Shown: positions 9,893-19,801, counted from the stretch's first letter. The stretch is DNA of 64,000 bases from Mesodorylaimus sp. YZB2_4 (GCA_030248295.1 JASANH010000457.1:1-64000); one strand, 5' to 3'. Made by a program: numbers and translations. The notes: generated by a model from the sequence alone, not told the origin.

Positions 9893-12307
9893 CTAAAAGG
9901 TGGCTGGTGCTCCTGTTAGTCCAAAAACCATGCGCGTTGGCTGATAGTGGCCTGTGTGTGTGACAAATGCTGCTTTCTGTTGTGCGTCTTCGGATAGTGG
10001 TATCTGGAGGTACCCCCAAGCTTGATCTAACGACGTGAAGTACTGGCTTTCGCCGACAGCATCGATCAGATCGTCGATTCGTGGCATTGGGTATGCATTG
10101 AATTTCGTTTGGGCGTTGAGACGTCTCAGGTCGCAGCAAATGCGAAACGTTTTGTTCTTTTTGGGAACTACCACGATGGGGCTTGCGTATGGGCTATCGG
10201 ATACCTTGACCCATCCTAAGTCAAGTTGTTCCTTGATTTGTTTTTCCACTTCTTCGCGTAAGACTGGTGGCAGTCGATGTGGGGGCTGCCGAAATGGTGG
10301 GTTATTGCCCGTATCGATTTCATGCTGAACGAGTGGGCAAAATCCGATGTCGTTTTTGCTGCGTGCGTAGAGCCATGGGAATTTTGCCAGTATCTGCAAA
10401 AGTGTTTCTTTTTGTTCCTCAGTTGCCTTTGATTTATCCCATTTTCCAGTCTGTGTTAGCCATGCGTAGACTTTCGAATCGGGCTTATCGAGTTTTTGAT
10501 GCTGGGGTGCTGTTGGATTGCTTGTCATTTTCGGCTTGTGATTTGGATCGTCAGAAATGGTTAGCACCGCAGCTTCGTTGGTAATCGTGGTGACTGTACC
10601 GATACGGCTGTTTGCGTAGACTGTGGCGTCTGTGCGTCCGACGTTTGTGACTTTGGCGAGTATTTTGCCGTCTTGGACTTTTGAAACTGTCCTAGCGTAG
10701 CGTAGGCCCATTGAGTCCTGGTTGCTATGGGGCTCGAACATGATTGTAGCGCCATTTGGGGCGGAGACCGACAAAACAAAGTACTGTGTATGCTGCCCAG
10801 GTATCATGAATGTATTCGCAACTTTTGCAATTTCTTCATCAATTATTGGCTCGACTCCTCTGAGCTCGACCGTCCATGCCCCACCCAGGTCCAGTGTTTT
10901 GTTGTTAAAATCGAAGGCGGCGTACGGAAACCGATACATAAAATCAGTTCCGAGGATTACGGGTACTACCAAGTCATCGGCGACTAATGCAACGATTGTT
11001 TGCCTGTGGCCTTCTATGTCGATGTCTAGTGCTGTCATTCCTGCTAACTTGAGTTCTTCTCCGTTTGCTACCTTTGGCCCGTCAGGTGCTGCGAATAGCG
11101 GATATGCGATTCCGAGCGACTGCATGAATTTGTATGTATTGTGCGCCAGCAACGTGACGCAGGAACCTGTGTCCCATAATGCCATAGCGCCTGGTTTACC
11201 ATTTATTGTGACGACGCTCCAAGGCGTTTGTGGTTTCGCGTTTTGTAGACTGAGTACTTTGTATACGTCGTCGACAGTTTGTGCTTGACGTGTTCCTGGC
11301 TCCCGGGGACTCTGCCAGTGTAAGGCTGGATAAAGCGGTTTGCTTTTTGGTTGTTTCATTTGAACCACTAAGTCAGCGATGGTAAGTGTCGTTGGGCCTT
11401 TCCAATGGCTGTAATCGTTTGAGGGCGGGAGCGCCGGAGCTGATGGTTTGTGCGCTACTAGTGTTGGCGTGGGTCCATAGTTTGTCTGGGCTCGTTCTGA
11501 TGGTCTGCATGTCGGTGTATCTGGTGTTGATACAGCGATCTGCGGTTCTTGTTCTGGGTCGGTGTGATCTGCGTCTGTGTTCCAGTCTCTGTTGCATCCA
11601 TAGCAGTGTAAGAACAACCAAATGGCGAAGATAATAGCTCCGAGAACGAATAAGATTATGACGGTAGTGATGATGGAATGCAGTGGCCCTCCTAACAACT
11701 TATTTACTGATTCCGCTCCATTTTTGGCTATGCCTCCAAACAATTTTCCTATACCGTCGCCTGCTCCTGTAAGGGCCTTGCCTATGCCGTTCCCTACACC
11801 ACTCAGAGTTTGGTACACTGCGTCGGGGTTCCAGGACATATCAGCTGTGTATCTTATGACTCTATCCAATGCTTGCGCAATGCGTCCTGTATGTGTTGCA
11901 TAGTGCCTGAGCATTTGAATTGCACTTTCGACGCCCTGTAGTTGGTCATGAAACAAGGCCGGTTGATCGAACAGAAACGGTTGCGATTTGTTTTTCCATG
12001 CGAGTTCGATTACAAATGGTGTTACTGCTGCTGGGCCGGTTGTGGTATACCAATGCGTGTTCTTCTGAAACCTACCGATTATGTGATGACCACATGGTAT
12101 GGTTGTGTGCTGGGTCGTAAGGTCTTTGGTGCCGGGGATTACAAAGTAAGTGAGATTGCCAACGCGCACAGGTAACTCTGCAAAGCAGGTATCATTGATC
12201 CTATATGACCAATATATTTGGGAACTTCGATTTACAGCTACGGACTTACATTGCCATATGAGTAATGCTTCCCCTGCAAAGGCAGCGTGAATGTCCGTGC
12301 GCTGCAA
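9893..12307 (-). CDS. Envelope C-terminal half fused to protease and RT
   Basis: An 804-residue open frame with three parts. Residues about 1-210 are a cysteine- and glycosylation-site-bearing ectodomain half with a glycine-rich repeating segment (GVGNGIGKALTGAGDGIGK) near 169-188. A membrane anchor follows at about 211-234 (ITTVIILFVLGAIIFAIWL), then a hydrophilic tail. Next comes an aspartic protease with the catalytic triplet in ALWDTGSC (Asp-Thr-Gly near 379-381) and an ILGTDF motif. RT begins near residue 630 (conserved SPIVVVPKKN, RICCDLRRLN, YFTSLDQAWGY) and is cut by TAG at 9893 just after GLTGAPATF. The first codon is TTG; the frame stays open upstream through about 12390, so this is not a real start. 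The membrane-anchored part and the protease share one uninterrupted frame. Confidence 0.85.
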   Translation of the reverse strand: MQRTDIHAAFAGEALLIWQCKSVAVNRSSQIYWSYRINDTCFAELPVRVGNLTYFVIPGTKDLTTQHTTIPCGHHIIGRFQKNTHWYTTTGPAAVTPFVIELAWKNKSQPFLFDQPALFHDQLQGVESAIQMLRHYATHTGRIAQALDRVIRYTADMSWNPDAVYQTLSGVGNGIGKALTGAGDGIGKLFGGIAKNGAESVNKLLGGPLHSIITTVIILFVLGAIIFAIWLFLHCYGCNRDWNTDADHTDPEQEPQIAVSTPDTPTCRPSERAQTNYGPTPTLVAHKPSAPALPPSNDYSHWKGPTTLTIADLVVQMKQPKSKPLYPALHWQSPREPGTRQAQTVDDVYKVLSLQNAKPQTPWSVVTINGKPGAMALWDTGSCVTLLAHNTYKFMQSLGIAYPLFAAPDGPKVANGEELKLAGMTALDIDIEGHRQTIVALVADDLVVPVILGTDFMYRFPYAAFDFNNKTLDLGGAWTVELRGVEPIIDEEIAKVANTFMIPGQHTQYFVLSVSAPNGATIMFEPHSNQDSMGLRYARTVSKVQDGKILAKVTNVGRTDATVYANSRIGTVTTITNEAAVLTISDDPNHKPKMTSNPTAPQHQKLDKPDSKVYAWLTQTGKWDKSKATEEQKETLLQILAKFPWLYARSKNDIGFCPLVQHEIDTGNNPPFRQPPHRLPPVLREEVEKQIKEQLDLGWVKVSDSPYASPIVVVPKKNKTFRICCDLRRLNAQTKFNAYPMPRIDDLIDAVGESQYFTSLDQAWGYLQIPLSEDAQQKAAFVTHTGHYQPTRMVFGLTGAPATF

Positions 12308-12389
12308 TCTCTTGCTCCTAGTGTGGCATCCAACCGAAGTAGTTGCCAGATGATCTGTAACTGCCGGGCTGCTGTTTTGCAGAGTTCCA

Positions 12390-14204
12390 TCAAACTTGGC
12401 GGAAGTTCGCTTGCTCGAGTTCCAGTATCCTGAGTTCTAAGTACTGCAGTTTTGCGTTTTCTGGGTCAAGAGAATCAAGTATTTGTCGCTTTTGCCGAGT
12501 TTTGGTTTTTTTATTTGTCATGTGTTGCGTCAATGCAGGTGATCGTAGATAGACACCTTGTATCGTTTTGTGCATATGTGTTTGATTGCATAGGGTGCTG
12601 AGTCCACCGTAAGTCAACGCTGCTTGTAGCGAGTCAATAATGATCGCTTTGTCGTTTATTTTTAGCGTGACATCCTTTTTACATATCAATGGACAAAAGT
12701 GCGTAAATACATTCTCTTTCCAAACCACAGTGTTATGTTCGGTCACACACGCTGTCATATTCGCTTCGCAGTTCGAGAGGTCGTCCAAGTCGCTCCATAT
12801 AGCGTGCCCGTCATTTGTTGCGACTGATCCGAGCTCTAGAATGAAATTACTGCTTGTTTGGCAGACTTCCTTGCAACACCATGTGGATCCTATTTCCAAA
12901 GTGTCATTTGTTCCCCATACGCCATCGTCTAACTGCAATATGATTTTGCCTTTGATTTGACGGTACTTCCATGCAAATTGACATTCAAGAGGATCTGTTG
13001 GTATGATGCGCCTAGTGTTAATGCGTTCTGATCTCCAGCCCAGGAATGCGACCGTGGAGCAGACGGTATGTTCCACCCAAGAGCATTTTGCAGCGGGAAC
13101 TTGGTCTGGTGTATCCCTGCGGACCCAAACTTCTGCTTTCATGGATGCGACAGTTTCGGAGAGCTCCCTTGGCGCTGTACATGTTATGTCTGTTGGGACA
13201 GCTATTGCCGTTGCGCTCTTCGATGCTCCACACAAGTAGTACTCTTCTATCTGTGCTTGTGTTGTTGGTATGCTGTTTAGGCATAGGCCCAACGCTAATC
13301 CCATGATGGCCCATATCGGCGCTGTATAATTCTTAATATGCTTCCCTGGTGGGTCATACCTTTTGCTAGGTTCTTGCAAACCTGACGGATCTGGTCGGCT
13401 CCGCTTCGACGACCCTTGTCGACTGTACGTTTCTTCCCATCGTCCATAAAGACGTCGGCTTTGGTCGGCAGCATACCCGAATGCCATCAGGCCTTCATTG
13501 GCTTTGATAATTTCGCGTAATAAGCGTGGTGGTGGGCCCGTATTGTGCGCGCCTTCATCCGCCAATTGGCTCAACGCCGAACTGATGTGTTCGTAACTCT
13601 CGATGTCGTGAATCGTGCCCTCCTGGTCGACCAGCCCGTGGATGAAGTTCAGCAACTGCGCCGTGCGGGTAGGGTAGACCTTGGTTGAAAAAGGCGAAAC
13701 CTTGGTCTGGTTCTGTTTGACCGGAGTGGGGATTGTGTCCAAGGTTGTCCATTTGGTGCACTTGACGATGTCCGGGTCTTGTTGTTCGCTCTCATTGTCT
13801 GCGGCCGACTCCACTGGCGAGTCTGGCAGGAACTCGATGAATTCTGGCGTGACGTCGTGTTCGTCCGTTTCCGTTTGGGCATTGGTTGACTGCGAACAGG
13901 GTTCAACGCGTTCTGGATTGATGTCCATCTTCATGGCTGACTCCGAGTTGGGTTCGATTGGGTCGGGTTGTCGGCGTGGTGGTTTTAGTTGTTGTGACTC
14001 GGATCGCTGCTGTTGAGGGTGCTGAGTTGGTGATGACGATTGGGCCTCGATCATCGTCCGCGGCTGATCGTTAGTCCTTTCTCTAACTGGCTGCTCCTTT
14101 GGTGCCGGCGGCGTTGGTAGCAACGTCTTTCGTTTCGTGATAATGCCGGCGTAGTTGACGAAAGCGGCTTCGTCGATCGGCTGCCAATTTTCGTTGGTGG
14201 CCAC
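12390..14204 (-). CDS. Envelope-like glycoprotein, N-terminal half
   Basis: A 604-residue frame. Residues 1-290 are hydrophilic, rich in Pro, Ser, Gln and charged residues, with no domain that I recognise. A hydrophobic segment at about 295-311 (IWAIMGLALGLCL), followed by a TTQAQ cleavage-like site, looks like an internal signal sequence. Residues 320-565 form a cysteine-rich ectodomain with several N-glycosylation sequons. A furin-type RQKR site lies near 570-573, followed by a leucine-rich, coiled-coil-prone stretch. The frame stops at 12390-12392, while the other frame (12307-9893) is open across the same place and carries the rest. The family is not recognised with certainty; the layout is that of a viral-type fusion glycoprotein. 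Only TAA and one codon separate it in frame from gag. Confidence 0.75.
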   Translation of the reverse strand: MATNENWQPIDEAAFVNYAGIITKRKTLLPTPPAPKEQPVRERTNDQPRTMIEAQSSSPTQHPQQQRSESQQLKPPRRQPDPIEPNSESAMKMDINPERVEPCSQSTNAQTETDEHDVTPEFIEFLPDSPVESAADNESEQQDPDIVKCTKWTTLDTIPTPVKQNQTKVSPFSTKVYPTRTAQLLNFIHGLVDQEGTIHDIESYEHISSALSQLADEGAHNTGPPPRLLREIIKANEGLMAFGYAADQSRRLYGRWEETYSRQGSSKRSRPDPSGLQEPSKRYDPPGKHIKNYTAPIWAIMGLALGLCLNSIPTTQAQIEEYYLCGASKSATAIAVPTDITCTAPRELSETVASMKAEVWVRRDTPDQVPAAKCSWVEHTVCSTVAFLGWRSERINTRRIIPTDPLECQFAWKYRQIKGKIILQLDDGVWGTNDTLEIGSTWCCKEVCQTSSNFILELGSVATNDGHAIWSDLDDLSNCEANMTACVTEHNTVVWKENVFTHFCPLICKKDVTLKINDKAIIIDSLQAALTYGGLSTLCNQTHMHKTIQGVYLRSPALTQHMTNKKTKTRQKRQILDSLDPENAKLQYLELRILELEQANFRQV

Positions 14205-14207
14205 GTT

Positions 14208-15257
14208 TTAGATGGCGGCTGCGTTTCCATTACGGCAATTCCTGGCCCAATGTCCTTCTTGATTACACTTCCGGCATCGGTTATCGTTGGGTCGATTTGT
14301 TGGGTTGGTCCCTTGGAACAGCTGTTGGTGCGGTTGTCGTGTTGTGGGTCCATTGCTGAATCGTGAGTCGCGGCAGCTCTTTGCGTCGTGGCCCCGGCGG
14401 TCACACAGCTGACACTTGGTCTGGAATCGGCATTCCTGACTGATATGCGATTTCCACGCTCGTCCATGCTTCTTGCATTCGTCGCATCCAATTGTGTCAC
14501 TACGTCGATTACTTGTCCCACTCATTTCGGTCTTTCGACCTAAAACGTTAGCCATTAAGCTGAATGCTTTTAATAGTGCTGCTGATTCCTCCGTGGACGC
14601 ATTTGCCGACCCTAACTTTCCACCTGGTTCCCACAGTTGCATAGCGCATGCTTTGCGGATGTAATCATCAAGCGTAGGGTTGGGTATGTCCATACTGCCC
14701 ACCATTTGCCTCATCTGTGCAGATTTTAGCCCTCTTAGAAACTGTGATTTTACTCTGCTTTCTTGTTCGGCGTTCGTGGAATTACGAAATGCTCTTCTTG
14801 CCAATTGTTTCAGCTCGTTTGCAAATGCTTCTACTGTTTCTCCTTCTCTCTGTACCCGTTGCTGAAACTCTAGGTCTCTTAGAGCGGCTGCGCGGTTCTC
14901 TGGGAATCTTTCAATAAACTGCTGGCGATAAAAGGCCCAAGTGGGTGGATTGGGAGCTCCGATCATGATGTCTCGGTATGCTATTTTTGCTGACCCCATT
15001 ACAGCAATGTCTAGGAAATCGATTTTTGCTTGCTCGTCTAAGTGCAAGCGGCGGGAAAATCTTTCAAAATCATCCAGCCAATCTGTTACACTTTCATCGA
15101 TGCTGCCTCCAAATATGGGCGGTGTGCCTCCTAGATTGATTCTTCCCAAGAGACCCATTAAATTTCCTGGTGTGTTAGCCTGTGCGATCCCATCCTGTAC
15201 GTGCCTTATGGTGGCTTCTGCTAACTCGGCTCTCAATTGCGTGGCTAACTGCTCCAT
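14208..15257 (-). CDS. Gag with two CCHC zinc knuckles
   Basis: A 349-residue structural protein. A retrotransposon-gag capsid region spans about 40-230 (PPIFGG, W..F...F, RFPE, REGETVEAFANELK, QFLRGLK blocks) and two CCHC knuckles follow near the C-terminus (CQLCDRRGHDAKSC, CRKCNQEGHWARNC), preceded by another Cys-rich segment. It would package element RNA. It ends with TAA at 14208-14210, in the same frame as the envelope ORF downstream. ATG at 15257 is the first Met, but the frame is open for another 500 nt upstream. Confidence 0.9.
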   Translation of the reverse strand: MEQLATQLRAELAEATIRHVQDGIAQANTPGNLMGLLGRINLGGTPPIFGGSIDESVTDWLDDFERFSRRLHLDEQAKIDFLDIAVMGSAKIAYRDIMIGAPNPPTWAFYRQQFIERFPENRAAALRDLEFQQRVQREGETVEAFANELKQLARRAFRNSTNAEQESRVKSQFLRGLKSAQMRQMVGSMDIPNPTLDDYIRKACAMQLWEPGGKLGSANASTEESAALLKAFSLMANVLGRKTEMSGTSNRRSDTIGCDECKKHGRAWKSHISQECRFQTKCQLCDRRGHDAKSCRDSRFSNGPTTRQPHQQLFQGTNPTNRPNDNRCRKCNQEGHWARNCRNGNAAAI

Positions 15258-15761
15258 TCTGTTGTCCGCTACTATCTCTGTATGTACCTCTTGCCTTATG
15301 TATCTGCGTTGCTGCGTTATGTTAATTTGTCCCTCTTGGGCTGTCTCTGCTACTTCCTTAACCTCTTGATTATGCGCTGTTTCCTCACTGCTGTTATTTG
15401 CTATTTGCTCCTCCTGCTGATCCTCAACTGTACTACTAAAGCTTGCCTCTTGGCTGTCCTGGCCGTCTACTGTGCTGCTGAAACTTGCCTCTTGGCTTTG
15501 CTTTTTCTTTTGTGAATCGTTCAGGCTAGCCTCTTGGTTTTGTTGGTCCGTTACAATACTGCTTGCTTTTTGATTCTGTTTTGTTTGGCTTTTGCCTATG
15601 CTTCCTTGTGTTCTGACCGTGTGGGTCCTATTTCTCGTTGCCCTATGTGTGGTTCCACTGGCTTGCTCCTCTGAGGCTGTCCTAATTGCTTGTCTCTGGA
15701 TTTCCAGAAACTGCTCGTGTTTGCTGCTTTTCCTAGCCGTTGCTAGTCTCGTATCTCGTAC
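15258..15761 (-). other. Open leader in frame with gag, no ATG
   Basis: From a TAA just upstream of 15761 to the gag ATG at 15257, the gag frame has no stop and no ATG that I can find. It encodes a Gln/Glu/Ser-rich low-complexity sequence with repeated QEAS-type units. It may be translated from a non-AUG start or joined by splicing, or be plain untranslated leader that happens to stay open; about 168 codons without a stop favours coding. Confidence 0.45.
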
Positions 15762-15765
15762 TTAC
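15760..15765 (-). promoter_or_regulatory. Splice-donor-like site in the element leader
   Basis: On the minus strand GTAAGTACG begins at 15765, about 94 nt downstream of the 5' LTR. A donor in the leader is what a retroelement would use to make a spliced envelope message. This is motif evidence only. Confidence 0.4.
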
Positions 15766-15839
15766 TCAGTAATTCCGCCTATTGGCAAATACCGTAAAAT
15801 AATATCCTTGATTCGGCTGCTTGTCTTCGGAGTTCGTAT

Positions 15840-15856
15840 GCCGTGTGCGGGCCCCA
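15840..15856 (-). promoter_or_regulatory. Primer-binding site
   Basis: Two nt inside the 5' LTR the minus strand reads TGGGGCCCGCACACGGC. It begins with TGG, complementary to the CCA of a tRNA 3' end. I cannot name the tRNA without searching the genome's tRNA set. Confidence 0.55.
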
Positions 15857-15858
15857 GA

Positions 15859-16189
15859 TGTAATACTCGACAATTCGCAAACCTCGAAGTGTTTACTTGG
15901 AGTCCCCGAACATATAAAACACGGCAGTGTACATACAAGGTTAAAACATCATCGCAACTGGTTACAGGCACCATTCTCGACCATTGTCCGCAATCGATAA
16001 TGGCGGACAATGGCGGTCCATATACGGCCCGTTGGTTTACATAGCGCCGCATGGGGTGGGCGAGGTGCGGCCTAACATACGCGGGCACGCACTTACATAC
16101 TTACGTTTACGCAGGACATCAATGATCATACATGTACTGTACAGTATCTGTGCTTACTGTACGAGCTAGAAAGAGGGATATCTATTACA
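15859..16189 (-). repeat. 5' LTR of the gag-env-pol element
   Basis: 331 bp, with one mismatch to the LTR at 7006-7336. It is flanked on the outside by CAAA (16190-16193), matching CAAA at 7002-7005. In element orientation it precedes the primer-binding site. Confidence 0.92.
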
Positions 16190-16235
16190 CAAAACAATTA
16201 TATCAATTACGAGATGGCACGTGCTGCTATAGTTT

Positions 16236-18563
16236 ATGGAACCAGAGAAAGTTCAATGTCATATAAAGAAGCGTATTAAATTTTGGGTAAGTCCTTTCGA
16301 TTCGTCAACTTAAGGTTTACTACTGATGAAGAGAAGGATAAGTGTAGAGTACATAAAAGACTCTCACTTTTTCGGACTTTCTGTGTCTCACGTGTTTCTG
16401 TCTCATTCTGCTTCTTAATGATGCCCGCGTCTATTTTAGCATCGCCAGACTCGTCAAAATATTCGCCACTGCCACCTGTGCGCCCTGCTGGAGAATCTAT
16501 TTATATGGGGCAAAGAATGCTGGTAAGAATGCTAATAAATGAACAAAACAGAGGTTTGACATGAATGTTGCCCTTTCAAGCTTGCTTTCGCGATGATTGC
16601 TACCGGTGGTGCTTAAGTACAGGTTTCACTGATCTTCCGAGTCGATCAGCTGCTATTGTGCGACGGAAGTGCATGAAGATCAGAACACCAGATCATCGCC
16701 TAGGCGATAGTAGGTTCGTGATGTACGTCCACAAATTGCCGTAGGATCTTTTTCCAGTTTTGGTGCATTATGTGGGTGACGAATCAATTTACGCCCCAAT
16801 GTCACATAGCAATGAGAGAAAAAATCCAGCGAAAGATTTCTTCAAGACGGCCAAGCCAGTAACGTGTTCCATCAGATCGGCTAAAGAGGCACCGCAAGAA
16901 GTGTACGAGACTCTGAAAAGCACTGACGCTGCAACCATAAATCCAGCATTTGGTCCTCGAGATTTGAAACAGGTTAGCTATCTTATCTTCGCGATGTGTT
17001 CAAGAAATCATGAAAGATTCATTTTTCTAGGTAAAGAACCATCAGTGCATGGAGCGCGAAGGGAATCGAACATCACACGACGATCTTTAAAACGTCTATG
17101 TCTTGCGTATGGAATTCCCAGACTTCATTCGACAGTTCCGCACGACGTTCGACAAAGAAAATAATGTGGTTTTTCCCACAAGCCAGCCGCTCCTGGAAAA
17201 ACTGAGCACTTTGCTTATTCGGCCATTAACTGCTGAAGAAGAAGTGGTTGAAACATATTACGACACTACGTTTAAGGTTGGATAGTTTTACGTGCCGGCG
17301 TTCAGCTACCGTGATTATCGATTGGAGGGAAACCCAACAATTCCGTGCGCATTCTAAACTCATCAGCGGGAGCTGATGTCTGATCACCTCGCATTTCTGT
17401 CGATGAACAAGGAATCATGCAAAGGCTTAGCTCAAAACCGAAAATTCGCCTTGATTACTGATCGCGAGTTTCCTGATGCGTCATCTGTATTTTCGTCCGC
17501 CGACCATCTTCATTGCTGGACTCACATACAACGTGATGTAAGATTCTGGGCAAAGAAGCACTAAGATCAGCGCAAGAAAAATGCGTCCAGCAATTTCGTG
17601 TCAGATATTACGCAACTACTGAAATCTGAATCGTTAGAGGTAAGCTTGCTTTGAAAATGTGGAACTCGAACGATGTTGTTAAAATTTACAGGAATATGAG
17701 AAAGTCTTAGCGTCGTTCAAGGATGATTGGCCGCAGTCATTTCTCGAATATTATTCTTCCAAACTTGATCAAGACATTCGCAAGAAAGCGGCCAGATTCA
17801 TTGTGGGAAAGCTGTCGTCTTACGATGTCTGGTACGGTTCACAGTCACATCTAATCCAGCCGAAAGTGTCAATGTGACTCTAAAGCGCCATACTGGGCCG
17901 GTTTCAGTGTCGATGGCTGAAGCAGTGTTGTGTTTTTTGAACTTGGCAAAGTATTACAATTACGAGATAGATGACGGAATGTGCGGAATAGGTAAGCCAC
18001 AAATATCTTTACTGCAGTCGGCCGATGAACAACAAGCTCTCTGAAAATATTTCAGGTATACATCCGATCAAAGAAAAGTACAAGCGGTACAAAGGTCCCT
18101 TGAGCGATCGGGGCAACCCTGACCCACCTGTGCCATTGGTCGAGATTCTTTCATTTGTGCAAGACAAGGTACGGAACCTTGGCGAGCTACTGAAGGTAGA
18201 AGAAATGACACGCGCGAAAGAAATCAAGGACACGGATATTCCTCGCGTGCAGATCGAGACTGCCCCAGATGATTTAGCTTGCGCCCACCGTCTCGTCGAC
18301 AAAGATGCGACTCTGGCTCTAGATAAACTTACTGAGAAGAGGGAGCGAATGGTGGATGCCTTACAAATCGCACACGCGAAGCAGCTATGCGCTTTGGTAA
18401 GGAATTGTTGTGTTGCTCATGACATTAAACGGCATTCATCATGTTTGAGGGAGAGATTACATTGGTGCCTCAGCGAAAAGCATTTTTGGTTGAGAACATG
18501 GAAGGCAAGAAATATTGCAGCCGGTCGGAAGCGATGCTTTGTACGTTTTAAATCGCTAATATA
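16236..18563 (+). pseudogene. Decayed MULE-related gene with introns
   Basis: A multi-exon plus-strand gene of the uncharacterised invertebrate type that carries a Mutator-like transposase domain. Recognisable pieces: LVHYVGDESIYAPM near 16760, ETYYDTTFKVG near 17260, a core ALITDREFPDA...HLHCWTHIQRD near 17440-17550 (D in TDRE, C..H motif), a NPAESVNVTLKRH block near 17850 and a charged C-terminal part from 18056. Three introns with good borders can be placed: 16973-17030, 17640-17691 and 17992-18055; removing the last keeps the frame (CGIG then IHPIKEK). Stops and shifts (for example 17283-17285, 17562-17564 and near 17875) make it dead. It starts directly beside the 5' LTR. Confidence 0.7.
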
Positions 18564-18569
18564 GATTCA

Positions 18570-19795
18570 CAACAGGTAAACCTTGCTTGAACGAAGACAG
18601 CCAGCTAACATGATTCCTTTTCATGAAAAATTCCGACACATGAGCTAGGCAGTGTGATTGCAAATTTCAAGTTGAGCTAAAAATTCAATACAGAAACAAC
18701 AAGTACTCATACCTACAAACGATTAGATTAATCTGTGTTTTCAAAGGCTTCCAAACAAGTACGCACAACATACAGTTTTGAATTTATCGAATCTTCAAAA
18801 ATTTGGCCTTTTTGAGCTCGATAAATCTTCTCTTGGCGGATCCTTGCCTGATCGACTGAGATGATTTGGATTCTCCATAAGTAATTGGGATCGAACGATA
18901 ATGCTGGCCGACCATCGAACAGCTGTGACATTTCCAAAAATTAAAGCAGTCCTTTCTGTCCACCGAATCATATTCTTGTTATAAAATTTAGGTTTGACCC
19001 GTAAATAGTTTGCCCTACTTCGTACAGCAACTAACAAATTGAAATGTGATATGACGCCTCAATAAATGTCCCTATTGTATTCGTATTCTAGTCATACCTC
19101 CGTCAAATAGTGGGTCCACCTGAATTTACGTCATTCTCAATTCTTCCATCGGTCCTTCTCAATTGAAACCCAACATTTTTCAGAATGTTGATATTTCCCG
19201 ACAGTAATCTCCCAATCGTACATTCCATCAAGGCCCTTTGATCGCAAGTGGAATATTGTCTGAACCCGAGCCCTTCTTTAGCAATTGTCTAAAACTGGAA
19301 GCCTTGTTATCACTCGGGTCTCCAGAAGGAATACGTACAGTATTGGGCGATTGAGATTAAAACATTGCCGAACTTTCTTCTTCCTTTTGCAACCCATGTA
19401 TAGTACGACAAAAAGGCCAATAAACCAATAAACTCACCGATGGGAACACAATAGCTCTTCAAAATTCATAACACACCAAGTCACGTCTCGTTGATTAGTC
19501 CATCAAGAATTTGTTGCAAAAACTGGCGACAAATCCGCATAGGAGAGACAAAACGCTCATGTAACCCTATGTACGCGCACAGCTAGTTATCTCGCACATA
19601 TTTCTTTAGCCGTGTACCGGTAGATAGCTAGACAAACCCGTTCAATGGAGTGTACAGTATGGCCTCGCTGTTTGATGGGTGCGTTCAGCGGGCATTTTTG
19701 CAAACATCGGTTAGCGATTTACCTGCACCAACGAATCGAATTTCCTTCCGCGCCCCAGTCAAACGGCTAAATAATTGGAATTTCATCATTAGCTG
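18570..19795. other. No gene seen
   Basis: AT-rich intergenic DNA. Minus-strand frames at 18728-18937 and 18795-19037 are short and unrecognised. No RNA gene or repeat structure was noticed. Confidence 0.4.
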
Positions 19796-19801
19796 GATGT
19801 A

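Larger units (their letters stand above)
7006..16189 (-). mobile_element. LTR retroelement, gag-env-pol order
   Basis: A 9,184 bp element in minus orientation is bounded by 331 bp direct repeats (7006-7336 and 15859-16189) that start TG and end CA and are flanked by the 4 bp duplication CAAA (7002-7005, 16190-16193). Internal order in the element's own direction: primer-binding site, splice-donor-like site, gag with CCHC knuckles, envelope-like glycoprotein in two frames, aspartic protease, RT, RNase H, integrase, short purine run, 3' LTR. The integrase (HHCC, D,D35E, GPF/Y-like tail) and domain order within pol are Ty3/gypsy-like. An envelope between gag and protease is not the usual place, which is downstream of integrase. 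One LTR mismatch implies recent insertion, yet the reading frames are interrupted four times. Confidence 0.9.

Noticed and set aside
11386-11634. Plus-strand open frames over the retroelement (7131-15515)
   Set aside because: They are shadows of the minus-strand gag, envelope and pol frames; none has its own domain or start context.
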